Below, piece by piece: positions 9,681-22,102 of a stretch of 49,048 bases of DNA. The stretch is taken from contig MSJI02000587.1 of NCBI GenBank assembly GCA_001931905.2, forward strand, positions 1 to 49,048, written 5' to 3'. The notes beneath the pieces were generated by a model that searched no databases, was not told where the DNA came from, and saw nothing but the letters and a program-made list of their open reading frames with translations. Position 1 is the first letter of the stretch. Each line of letters opens with the position of its first letter. This DNA comes from Cladosporium sp. IMV 00045 (Eukaryota; Ascomycota; Dothideomycetes; Cladosporiales; Cladosporiaceae). The position numbers were made by a program, and so were the translations under genes.

Positions 9681-11825
9681 TCAAGCAAGACGAATCCTCC
9701 CCTCCCCCTTCGCATCAACCCCAACCCTAACCCTCCTTCCCTCCAACTCCCTCTGCGCCTCCCTCCAACCCTCCCCCCTCATCCTCCTCACACCCACCTC
9801 TTTAACCTCAGATTGCAAATCAAACAGCAAAAAAGCCAACGGACTGCCCTTCCAACTCTCCACATCAGCATGCCTACTCGTCCTGATCATAACGGCAGCC
9901 AAAAACGCCATCGAAGCGCCCACCACAGCAACCGGAAACGCAAGCCAGGCCCAGCGCACGCGCACCGCGAGCTCGTACGGCGTGCCGTCGTACTCGGCGC
10001 GCGAGGTTTGGTTGAACGAGCGCACGACGTTCGTCATGCTGCGGGCGAAATTGGAAATCCAGGCTTGCGGGTCGGCGCTGCCCTGCCAGATTCCGAGCAT
10101 GAAGTTGGAGCTGTAGTCGAGGAGTTCGCGTTGCGTACTGACGGTGCCGTTGATGGAGGTGCGCAGGAAGGAGGAGAGGGAGGTTGTCGCTGACGTGCTG
10201 GCGGTGAAGTTCATTTTGCGCTGGGGGATGCTTTGGTTGGGGAGGGGTGTGAAGTGAAAGAAGGGGGAGGAGGAGGAGGAGGAGGAGGAGGAAGACGCGT
10301 AATATATGTCAGAGGTATCGTTTGGAGATATGCTGTCATGGGTTGATTTTATGGATTCGGACTGTATGGTCGCTTTCATCTCCGTGTGATATGTCTGGAC
10401 GCACATCCAAAGGGCACATTCTACGTTGGTCAATTCAAGTTCAGAGTCAACACCGTTCACCGTCCCAAATGGCGTGCCGAAAAGCTCGACGTTCATGAGG
10501 TAGAGACGATCGCCAGAGCTCGAGTTGTATATGTGACCCGGGCCAGGAAGAGCTTTGAAGCGAGCGACTTTGCCACCGGATGCCCACTGGGACTGGTCGG
10601 CGTCTAGATTCATGAGCTGGGTTTGAGAGCCCGACGGCAGAGTGTAGTTGCAAGAAGACGTGTAGTCGGAGCCGCACTCAGCGCACCTTGCCGGTTCACA
10701 GTATGTAGTGTAATACGTCGAGTTTTGACAGGCCCCACAGACGGCCATGGATGTAGTGTCAGGCCAGGTGCAGTTTCCCGAAGGACAATCCGCCTGTATT
10801 GGCTCGATGTTCTTAGTGAGAATGCCATCGTAAATTGCGGCGACCATTTCCAATGGAGGGACTGTCCAGTCTTGGTTAGCGATGGAGTGAACACGAATAA
10901 TTACACCACCTACATGGCTTCGAGGTCCCATGACCGATCTGCTGATCCCAAGTTTCACTTCTTGGTATATTCCCAATTTCGTAGCCATCATAAAGCGGCA
11001 ATAGTTCGAGTCCGATCAGCTGCTGAACGAAGGTACTATACCCAAGCGAGAGGATTGTAATCAGGCAACCTGAGATAGCCATGAAGCCGCTTCTCTGGTC
11101 AGCAGGCATGCGGTGAAACAAGAACAGTAGCTCAAGACTTACATGGGCTTGCGCTTGCTGATCAACAATTGAACACATCCCCATGCACCCATTGAGGCTT
11201 CTGAAAAGAGATCCATGTCTCCCAGCCGACTTCGACATTTCGACTTCTTCCCTTCGTTCAGGTATGAGATCCACATCTCCTGCATCAGAGCCGAACAGGT
11301 GGGGGCAATCAAGCAAGCCCTGTTAACAGTTGCTATTGCGGCTATGATACCGTTCAGGGTCAGATAAGGCGGAAGTCTGAGGTTTGTCACTGGGCGGCCT
11401 TCGAAAATACGTAGCACGATGATCAGAGATATGAGCAGGGCGACGGAGAGGATGGAAGCGAGTAGCTCTGGAAGCCAACACCGTAGTAATTGCCTAGTTG
11501 GTTTGCGCCGGCGTTGATGGTCACTGAGGTGGAGATCGTTATGAACATACGTTCCGGTGAGTGGACGACGATCCTCTTCGACAGCATTGGAGTCTATGAC
11601 CCTGTGATCCGAAGCCATGTCTCCCACTGGAACGTTGAAAGCATGATCTGGAACTGCATACGCTCGATACTCGTATGAACTCTTGTATGGATATGGTCGG
11701 GCTACAGCTGTCTCAAGTTCGGACGGCCTTAGGTTATTGACGCCGTCATAGTAGGTGTTGTCGTGAAAGGGAGTGTAAGCGTGGTATGGATTAGGTTGGT
11801 GTATGCCTGCATTCGAGTTCGCCAT
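9681..11825 (-). CDS. DUF3176 family multi-pass membrane protein
   Basis: Three exons, 11825-11143, 11092-10914 and 10870-9681, encode 683 residues. The joins were chosen to keep frame and family sequence; intron 2 is only 43 nt and ends in AAG. After a disordered N-terminus come four predicted membrane helices: LLASILSVALLISLIIVL (~120), a second around the YLTLNGIIAAIATVNRA stretch, one around SGCLITILSLGYSTFVQQLI (~240), and WLAFPVAVVGASMAFLAAVM near the C-terminus. Between the last two lies a large Cys-rich, N-glycosylation-rich loop with the family hallmark CPSGNCTWP and several more Cys. Function is unknown; the family is confined to filamentous ascomycetes and often present in many copies. 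A run of ten serines sits in the loop. The last ~70 residues are basic and likely cytosolic. The gene is convergent with the xylanase gene. Confidence 0.88.
10266..10293. repeat. (GGA)n microsatellite encoding polyserine
   Basis: A GGA repeat on the plus strand reads as TCC serine codons in the DUF3176 gene and gives a ten-residue serine run in the extracytoplasmic loop. It is coding and in-frame. Confidence 0.9.
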
Positions 11826-13627
11826 CGGAATCCTGTGACCTGTTGAAAGTGATGAGATAGTTTAGGAACATGAAATGCGATCGATGGAGTAAGAGTTCAA
11901 GATGCATAGCATAGAGGTTGTGTCCATGGCAGGATGTCTGGCTTCTTAGCGATGACCCTGCAACCATGCCGCTGGAAATATCAGGAGATGCATCCAACGC
12001 AGGATGTATGCACTGCGATGCCATTGGATCGAAAAGCTAGAGCTGGATGGCCTCCACGTTCTTCTGGTGGTTCGACAGCTGAGCCCAAGTTCCAGACCGT
12101 ATAATCGCGTGGTGAGGAAAAAGCATGATTCCCAAAGGGTCCCACCAAGCTCGACGAGCAATAATACTTCGATGCGATCATGACTACCGTATCGTCGAGA
12201 CGATAGACTTTCCGGCACTCAATCGGAGGTGAAACTTGTTAACGAAGACTGCAGCCTTGTCAGATGAGTGCATGTCGGTGATCATGCAGCTTCGCCAGGA
12301 AGCTGAGATGCTGCTTCTGGTGGCGTCAACCACACAACCACACACAAAGCTACCTCACCTTGGCAGCATGTCCTGTCAGCATGATCTCAAAGCCTCTGCG
12401 TATATAATCTCGGATGATGCCGAGTGCCGGAAGATTCAGCCCGTCTTCGCAATCAAGATCTCCGGCCCTGTCAAAAGCCGCGAGAGATGATTTCGGATAT
12501 GAACTTTAGGGACGTGGCCCTGTCTTCCCAGATCAACCCTAAGGTCGAATCGAGTAGGGCTTTCATGTATAAATACCCAGGAACCCAGCTCTGCCGGCAT
12601 GCCAGCTGACAGTCGAGTCTGTAACAGGAGATGAGACAGCTAAGCGGTATGCAACGCGTGACTCGGAGACATCCCGAGCCCTAGGAGATGGGAGGTGTTG
12701 AAGTAGCGAAGTACAATACATGACGCGTAGAGATAAGGCTCGCATGCATTGCTTCATACCATTGGCGATTGCTGTGGAGGGCGATCGAAGTGTCTATCGA
12801 GAAGAAATAAGGTACGAGGGCGGAAGTGAAAGATAGGCAGACGGACGAGGAGAGAAGTAGCAATACTAGGCGCTCGAGTATAGCGCCAGTCTAAAGCACA
12901 GTCCAGAGGAGGGAGAAGGTTTGAAAGGGAGATAGATGCCTACAATCATACAAGCGGATTGTTAGGTATTGAACAGCAGAGGGTTCGAGCATACATGTAT
13001 CAAATGGTAAGGTAAACATTACACGATGCTCATCCCTCTCTCACCCTGCCGTGCCTGCCTGGCAGAGCGAGGCGATTGATGCAGGGAAGTGGAACGGCGC
13101 TAAGTTAGTCCAGCAGTGCAAGTTCCAGTATCAGGGGGTGAGGGGGGCAAGAGATGTCGCCAACGGTCAGTAGTACGCAGAGGAAAGAAGTTGTACCACC
13201 ACACACGCCCTCGTTGCCGCTCCGTCGTCCCTTTTCGCAACAAACACCTTCTTCTTCTCTGTTTCTTGTCAGAAATCACCCATTCACCCAACAATCCATC
13301 ACGCCCCGTCCAACGCACGCCTCTCACGAGTAGACTTCACGACGGAGCCGGCCCCGAAAGCATCCCCAATCCACGAGTCCACACGTTACCCACAACTAAA
13401 CTCTCGAGAGCCATACACGCGACTGCCGCCCTTAGTCACCTCGAATAATACATACACACGCCCAATCGCACGGCCGTCGGCTCAGCGCGTAAGGAGAGGC
13501 ATCTCGGCATTGGATAGAAAGTCGCCTCCAAATCACGGAAGAAGAGAAGCATTATCTCGCGCGACCCTGAATCCGCCAAAACAATAATCGCAAATCAACC
13601 GCGACATACAAACAAACATCACCAACC
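11826..13627. other. Divergent promoter interval between the DUF3176 and Arf6-like genes
   Basis: 1.8 kb with no supported gene. Two items stand out: TCGG-N6-CCGA at 12410-12423, and TATAAATA at 12568-12575 on the plus strand, 1.05 kb before the Arf6 start with no convincing ORF after it. The 500 bases before 13628 are pyrimidine- and CA-rich, consistent with a long Arf6 leader. Confidence 0.6.
12410..12423. promoter_or_regulatory. Zn2Cys6-type inverted site TCGG-N6-CCGA
   Basis: The sequence matches the consensus described for UaY/Ppr1-class Zn2Cys6 regulators (CGG triplets inverted with a 6-base spacer, flanked by T and A). It lies 585 bases upstream of the DUF3176 start. With eight fixed bases, about one chance hit per window of this size is expected. 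Confidence 0.3.
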
Positions 13628-14656
<1,029 letters not shown>

Positions 14657-15433
14657 AAGGAGGCACAACCCGGACTTTCCAACAATCACACCGTCACAAA
14701 ACACCTTGGCGGGGAGTAAGAGGAAAGGATGAGGAACGAGACGATCCGAGAAACGGGTCATCTCTGGCTCTCCCTCCCTCTGCGGCCTCCAGGTCCCTCC
14801 CTCGATCGACGATTTCGACAAAACCACGGCAACACACATATCATCCGACACACAACACATAATACAAGAAAGCGCAGGCGCACGACAGCTTTACACCAAG
14901 AAACAACACGCACGCACGAACGAAAGAAAGAAAGAAAGAAAGAAAGCGGGGAGTGGTTGGAAGAAGAGGGTGGGTGAGTGGATGTCTGAATTGGAAACGA
15001 GGAGAGCACTTCAACACCACCATTGGGTATGCTTGGAAGTTGAACGCCATGATATCTTGCATCTTTTGTATGTGTCCATCATGGCAGGGGAGGGAGAGGG
15101 AGAGACGAAGCGCGTTGTTTTTTTTCTGTTTTTCTTTTTTGTTAGCATAATTATTTTCATTTCCTTCTCATTATTTATTATACTTTGGAGAGTTAGAGAG
15201 ATAATACCCCATAACGCGTTTTATCACCGACCAAAAGGGCGAAAGATCCCTTTCACTCAAGATAAGTCATTCTCGGAGGGGGGAGCAAGTAGATGCAAAG
15301 GAAATACTTTTGAATTTGTTCGCGTGATGCTGCTCATATGTTTCGTAAAGTCACTCATGTCTCTCGAATCCTCATCTGAGGCAAGAAACGTCCCCCTCTC
15401 CCCCTCTCATAATGAAACCACCTCTCTCCCCCT
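14657..15433. other. Shared 3' interval of arf6 and the PMI gene
   Basis: Convergent 3' flanks (777 bases). The interval holds a (GAAA)n run at 14922-14946 and T-rich stretches near 15118-15180 suitable for 3'-end formation. No supported ORF. Confidence 0.6.
14922..14946. repeat. (GAAA)n microsatellite
   Basis: About six tandem GAAA units in the probable 3' UTR of the Arf6-like gene; non-coding. Confidence 0.9.
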
Positions 15434-17083
15434 TCAAAGTTTATGCGCCTCCTCACCAATCTCACAAAACGCCCTAAAAGTCTTAAACGTCCCCTGCCCC
15501 TTCCCCTCCAACACAACCTCCGCCGTAGCTCCCACGAAATAAACCCAACCCTCCCTGACCTCCTCGGTCTTGGGCCCAACGCTAATCGTGCCCTCACCCT
15601 CAGTGCAGATGAAAATACTCGGCCCCGCCACCGCCTCAAAAGTCGCCTTACTCCCCCGCGAGTTGAGGTCCGTCAGCACGACGGCGAACTCTTCGATGGG
15701 CGGGTCGTAGAGCAGAGCCGTGGAGGCGGAGCTGTGCGCCGCGGCGTTGAATTTGCAGTAGGGGAAGTCGGCCGGGGACATCTTTTGAGAGGCGATGGGC
15801 GCGAAGTTGTAGGTCAGCATGTTGGTCAGCGTGGGCACGTCTTTGAATTTGGGCGTGAAGCCTGCGCGCACGACGTTGTCGGAGGCGGCCATGCATTCGA
15901 TTATGTCTGGGGATTGTTAGCTTTCGATTGAGCGGGCGGGTAAGGGAGAGGGATCTGTGTGTAACGTACCACCGCTGATGTAGGCGTGAATGTCGTCGGC
16001 GCGGAGGAACATAGCCTCGCCGGGCTGGAGCTGGACGAAATTGAGAAAGAACGTAACGAAAAGGCCAATGTCCTGCGGAAACTGGCTGTTGAGACGAGGC
16101 AGGAGTTCGGCGAAACTCTCACTGCCCGGCGTGGGAGTCGCTTCTCCACCAGCGAAAGCGTCGCCCTGCTCCTTGACCTGCGCGAGCAGCTCGTCGCTGG
16201 CGGTCTTGATGTCCTCTTCTTTCGAATTCATGAGGTGGCTGAAAGCCTCTTTCAGCGCCTGCTTGAGCTCCTCGTCCGGCCTGCCGCTGCCCTCAACGGC
16301 CGCCTCGAAACGTCCAGCGACGTCCTCGCCCACCAAGCCTCGGAAGGACTTTACGTTCTTCAAGAAATAGTTTATCTCATTCAACGGCCTGAAACCGCAC
16401 AGCCCCTCGAAGGGCGTGATCGCAATCGTCATCTCGGGCTTGTGGTTGTCGTCCTTGTACTCTTTGGGGTTCTGGGCGTGCAGCTGCTGCGCGAGCTTTT
16501 TGTTCGGGTGCGCTTGGATCGAGAGGGCTTTCTGGATGGACAGCACCTTGAACAGGAAGGGCAGCTTCTCGCCGTAGCGTTTGGCCACGTCGGGCCCGAG
16601 CAGCATCTGGTTGTCCTGCACCATGTCGACCAGGCTGCGCTTCGTCTCGACTTCGTAGGACGGGTTGCTGGGGTGCGTGCCCATCCATAGCTGTTATTCG
16701 CAAGTTAGGTCTTGCTGTTGTTTTGACGTAGATATGTCCTCCTCCCTTTTTTCAAGAGGATGTGTGCCATCTCACCTCGGCGTAAGGCTTCTCATTCTCG
16801 ATTTGCAAGTCGTCGCGGGGCGTGGCAGCGGCGAAACGCGCAGCGGCTGAAGACGATCCAGGCTTTCCCCATTCGTAACTCGCGACACCTGTATGGTGAT
16901 ACGCACCGTGTCAGTGTACCGTGAGTCGAATCATGTTTTACTCAGACAACCGTGTTCGTAGGCATCTTGCACAATCGCAAACCGCGAAGCAAAGGCAAAC
17001 TAACGGCCCTCGTTCACTGCGGGGCAGACAAGTGCTCCGAGTAAGGACTTACCGCATTGCAGGCGGAGCAGTGGGACTTGCAT
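15434..17083 (-). CDS. PMI40: Mannose-6-phosphate isomerase, type I (PMI)
   Basis: Four exons, 17083-17053, 16888-16776, 16690-15970 and 15906-15434, encode 445 residues. A tiny first exon of 31 nt ([10 protein letters not shown]) is followed by a 164-nt intron. The enzyme interconverts fructose-6-phosphate and mannose-6-phosphate in the cytosol, feeding GDP-mannose for N- and O-glycosylation, GPI anchors and wall mannan. Zinc-site motifs are present in order: QAHPNKKLA (Gln and His), HKPEM (Glu), and DDIHAYISG (His), with the last motif split by the final intron. The N-terminus reads [12 protein letters not shown] after splicing, as expected for the family. The gene is convergent with arf6 and lies head-to-tail with the Ync13-like gene, with no sign of joint regulation. 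Confidence 0.97.
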
Positions 17084-17846
17084 GATCGCGCGAGGAAATG
17101 TGAGCAAGATCTCTGGATGGAGGAGAGAGTAAATGTGTTTTTAGAGAGAACTGTCAAGAAAAAAGAGCAAAATCACGCCCGAGGAGCAGTCCTGGCGTAT
17201 GATGATGTTTGGGTGACTGCGGGCAGGCTTGACGTTGCCAGGCCCCACGCGTCTTTTGGTCAGTCAGTCACGTCTCTACTTCTTTAGAGCAGCAGCTGTG
17301 CGGCTCAGCGGCAAGCGCCATCTGCTTTGGGAGCAAGACACGAGGACAAGGACGAGCTAACATCAGCCTCGTGGCAAACTCAATGCACGCCTTACTTCCT
17401 AGTGGGACTACACCCGTAATACAGTCATCACCAGTCGGACCACAAAAAAGTGAGAAAAGTCGTTAATGCCGAGGCTCATCGATGGAGAATGCCAATGTTC
17501 GTAAGCGTGAAGATTATTTGACCGGGACCTCATTCTCCCTCCACATTATCCCGCACCAAGCGAGCGAGTAGTACCTTAATCAAACGCAAACAATGCCCTA
17601 TGAGAGAAAGGAAATGAAAAAAGAAACCCACACATAATCGAATCGCTTGTTGTAGCAACCGAACCGAAAATCGCCCCTTCAATCATCGCGCCAAAGATGC
17701 TCATAAAACACAAGCAATGGTATATCCATCCAAACGCCATCGCACCCATCCAAAACGTTGAAAAAGAAAACAAAAAACCCAGAAACCCAGTAAAACCTCC
17801 AAAAGCGTAGTAGAACCACCTCTCTTCCTCTCCACTTTGCCCCCCA
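17084..17846. other. Promoter of the PMI gene and 3' flank of the Ync13-like gene
   Basis: 763 bases between two minus-strand genes; no ORF with support and no obvious repeat. It presumably holds the PMI promoter and the downstream gene's 3' UTR. Confidence 0.6.
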
Positions 17847-20800
17847 TCACCTTACAATGCTCGCGCCACGCCCAATCATGCCAATCCCACTCTTGCCGGC
17901 CTGCAGACTCTGCCTCACGATCAGCTCCGCAGCGGCAGCGGCAGCCAGCCTTTCCTTCTGCCTGCTGCGGTCGCGCAGGTATCGCTCGGCTTCGGGGCGC
18001 ATGCGCAAGATGCGCAGGATCATGTCGTCGTTGGGGTCGGCTTGGATTTCCTTCCGCTTCTCCTCCTTGGCTTTCTTCATCGTGCCCAGGTTGCGGCTCA
18101 TCATGATGCTCTTGGAGCGTCTGGTACTGGGCAAGGCGGCGAAAATGCTGCTGTTGGCCGCCCCGCCGATTGCGCCGAACGAGGGCGGCGCGGAGAGGCG
18201 GTTGAGGCGCGCTGCGGCGTCTTGCTGCCGGGCGGCGGTCGCGGTTGCCATTGCTTCGGACGTGCGGATGAGGTTGTCCGTGGTTTCGAAGTAGAAGAAG
18301 TTGAGGTTCTGGAGGTCGTGGTACTTGGGCGACTTGAGGACGTCAAGAGGCACGCCGAGCACTTCGCTGGTCTCCTCGTCCACTGCGTGGAAGAAGTCAA
18401 AGAGGATCTAGTGATTGTGTTAGCGAGGGTTTCTGCTTTGACCGGTTCTATTGACTTGGTACTAACCTGCAGCCACTTGTAGACAACATCAACCTCTTGC
18501 ACGGTAAGTGGGCGCTGCGAGCTCACTTTGTCGCTCAAAGGCGGCACGAGTAAGCCCTCCAGAGTAACCAAGACTTCCTTCCACAGCCTGGTCATGACCA
18601 TTACCATAGCACTGTCGGTAAGTGTTTGCTTCATGATGGCAAAGTTATCATCGAAATAGGTGAGTAGAGGCTTCAATGCGTTGTTGACATCCACTTGAGA
18701 TGGCGCCGTCGACTGCGTTGGCATAGGAGCCAGAGAGGTAGGTCGACCTGACACCTTGGACCAGTAGCCTTTCATTGAATTGAGACCTGCGGTGACCTGG
18801 AGGTTGATGTTCTGCGCGGTTAAGGCGCGAAGGGTGCGGCGGGACAAGCACTGGTGGATGTAAGCGCTGAGCTTGTCGGTGATCTTGCGTGTCATGTCAC
18901 GTTCAGTACGCTTGAGCGTCCTGAACGCCTTGCCGAAGTAGAATTGAATGTCGTCACGCTCGCCCTCCATGCTTACGCGCACCAAGAGTCGGCCTTGTGT
19001 GTCGAGATCAAGCCAGTACTCGCGAGGCATGTAATCGTTGAAATGGCTGGGATCAAGTTTCAAGCTGGTGCGACCTAGGCAGTCATGATCACCAAGAGCA
19101 TCCCAATCCCAGACGGTGGCGATGATGTTCAGTGGACCAGTCGTGAGGATGTCAACACTCTCATCCCATCGAGGATTGAGGTTCGCATAGACAGTCCTTG
19201 TCTTCGCCAAGCGTTTCTGATATTCGTCACCAAGAACAACATAAGGGTCGCTCAGACCGTTCATGTCACCTGCCTTCAGGTCTTCTGCCTCGATGATCTT
19301 GATGGTGAAGACGAATTTGTTTCCACCACGCATCTTGGGAGGTGGAGGATCCCTGCGCTGAATCACTTCAGCGCACGCGTCAACGTTGATCTCATGCTCC
19401 AAAGTATCCAGCTGATTGGTTGAGTACTCGATGTTGTTGACCTTCACCAGAGACTCCGGCAAGAATTGGAAAGGCTCAACCTTCTCTTTCTGGTTCCAAG
19501 CGTCACGAGCCATTGCAACCCACTTCTCCTTTTGTGTTCGCTGGGCAGCTTCCTCTTGCTCGGGCGTTTGTCTGTCCATCTCAGAAATGAACTTGCGCTC
19601 CGTCAGCTCACAATAGCGAGCCACACCAGCGCCGATACTCTTCCCGATGGCAGTCATGAACTTGGCATACTGAAGATCGTCATCCCATTCAAGCTTTACC
19701 ACTTGATCGATGCTCTGGTTGAATATACGGAAGACATCGATTGGACTCTGGCTGTGTCGCTCGTCGTCAGTAGGCACATTGTCCTCATGCGTTGTGCGGA
19801 CTTGAAAGTCGTCCTGAGCGAGGGCACCTTCGATCCAGTCCAGCATCTTCGTGTCGGTCGCGGCAATCCACCGCCAAACAAAGTCCTGAAGCAGACCTTC
19901 AATGTGGAAACCGAACTCACGCCCAGGTAAAGCGTCAGCGTGAACCTGTCGAATCTGCACGAGCTCCTTGTACAAGTCGAAGCCGTCCTGAATCGGCACA
20001 TCTTCGTCTTTGGATGTTGCCATCTCCATGATACGGCTGACCAGGGCCCTGGCGTCATCTGCGAAACTGGGAAGGATCTCTTCAACCAGGATAGACAGAG
20101 GGTTAGCACCCATTACCTCTGGGTTCTTTCTGTAGCGCTTCTGAATCTTCTCGCAGAGCTTAACAACGGCTGATCCGAGGGCAATGACATGAGAGAACTC
20201 CCATTCCTCAGCCTGCTCAGGAACATGCTTCGACAACGTCTCTGCATACTTGTCTCTTGCCTTTTGGCGAAGCGCGTCCACCAGCGATTCCGTGAAACCG
20301 TCAAGCTCCTCAGGTGTTGTAGAAAACAGCTCATCTTCGTAAAGGTGCGTGTCAATGACGTACAGGACACTGCCAATGCTCGGCGGCTTGTTCTCGTAAC
20401 AGTGTACAAAGAGACTGAAGAGTTCACGAAGTAAGGCATCATGCAGCGCCGACAAGGCTTTCTGCCAGACGGATTGGTCGTATGTACTCCACTTGCTGCG
20501 GTCGAACAAATTGGCTTGCGCCTGTAGCGCAGGCGTTTGCTTGCTCTTTTTGTTAGCCTCGGGCGGAGGCTCTTTCACAAACAGAAACGAAGCATCGAGA
20601 GTTTCCAGACTTGCATCTTGCGCAAGGAACAGCTCTTTGACCACATCCAAGAAAAGCACCAGACGAGTGGAGAATGGGATGCGCCAGCGTAGACACACTT
20701 CGTTGAGAAGTTCGGTGCTTTGCACGCTCAGCAATTTCATTGACGGCGCCTCTTCCGATGCAGAGGACGGTTCGAGATCGTCATCTTGCATGTCTTGTTT

Positions 20801-22102
20801 CAGAGCGACCTTTACGATGTGCCGGTAGTATGCCCGCGGGTCCGTAGGAATGAAGGTGAAGCTTGTTTCTGAGCCGTCGAGAGATGCGCTTCGAGAATCC
20901 CGTGGGGAGTTGTCTCCTAGGTTTAAGCTACTCAAGTCCACAGGCTGATCGATCATGTAGCTTGTTGCACCCTCAACACTTTGGGATCCTTCTGCATCTG
21001 CCGAATCGCCCGCAGGGTGGACACTCGCCGAAGCTTTGAAGGCAGGAAGTGCACCGCTGGTGCTACTTTTGGCGAGCTCCGGGTTCGCCTGGATAATGGC
21101 CAGCATCATCTGGCTGAGGTCACTCGTTTCGCCTTTGCGCCAGCTCTCGAAGGCTTCTTCCGAATCAAAGTCATCTTGGGTCAGCGTTGCCTTTGTGCTG
21201 AGCATCATGTGGTTTTGGTATTCTTTCAGATCTTTGAGAGCAGCCTTTTCGGTCCATTCGGCCTTGTGCGCGTCTATGTCGTTCTGAGCCTGCGCCGTCG
21301 GGATCGAGAAAATGCGACAGACGCGAATGACCAGTGGCATGTCTCTGACCTCGTAGCTTCTAGGAATCTCAACCTCGATGCTTTGTCCGCCTTGCCCACT
21401 ACCACGCTGATTTGCGTCCGCCAGGTCCTGGTCGTGTTGCAGAAGCTTCGTCTCCAGTGTGTGCAATCTGCTGCTCAGTTCTGGCCTTTCCCTCGCCCAA
21501 TCGTTGTGCTTGAGCACATTGCTGATCAACCTGACAAACAGCGCCACGTGGCGGTCCACCATCATCTTCCAGCTATCGTCGTCTGGTGCCTTGCCCTTCT
21601 GCAGCTCTGATGTTGCCTTGGAGAAGAAGATCAAGAGCAAGTCTTCCACTCTCCTATCCTTTTCCATGGACTTCCTGAACGTCGGGTTCTTGAACTCGTT
21701 TAGAAAGGCGGCAAATGTTCTCTTGACCAGCGCATCGCTGTACTCCGGCATCTTCTCCTGTCCGATCAAAACCTTGGTCATTCGTTTGTCGAGGGCTCCC
21801 ATGAAGGCATGAGGAAATCTGGTGCTCTTGGAGTCCCTGATAAGACTGAAGTCTTTCACCATGTCGTTGATGCTGGTAGAGCTCCGTTGTATGGGCTTGC
21901 TAGTGTTTGCAACATGCTGAACACGCTTCTGCCTGGGCTGTAGTAGATATGCCAGAAAGGCGACACGAAGAGCGTATGTGTAGGCCTCATTGTCACTGAT
22001 TGGTGGTTTCGCGTAGGATAGATTGCGGCGGAGGCTGCTCGATGCGATGGTGCGAGAGTTGGCTCGCTTACTGTTGACCGAAGAGCGGGCAGAGGACGCC
22101 AT
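17847..22102 (-). CDS. ync13: Munc13/UNC13-family C2 protein (Ync13-like)
   Basis: Two exons, 22102-18467 and 18407-17847 with a 59-nt intron, encode 1398 residues. The N-terminal half is helical with the DUF810/MUN-like region (about residues 450-900), including FIPTDPRAYYRHIVK and the WRIPFSTRLVLFLDVVKELF stretch. A C2 domain follows at about 926-1060, with Ca-binding-type acidic loops SDPYVVLGD and WDWDALGDHD. A second Munc13-homology block (about 1090-1230) and a basic, Ala-rich tail (RDRSRQKERLAAAAAAEL) complete it. Fission yeast Ync13 ties exocytosis to septum wall assembly, and filamentous fungi keep one or more homologues. The start is set at MASSARSSVNSKRANSRT. The frame stays open 91 codons further up to 22375, but that part looks like a CT-rich leader rather than protein. 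Confidence 0.9.

Noticed and set aside
19466..19930. Several 100-200 codon plus-strand ORFs inside the Ync13-like gene
   Set aside because: All are antisense to a 1398-residue conserved reading frame.
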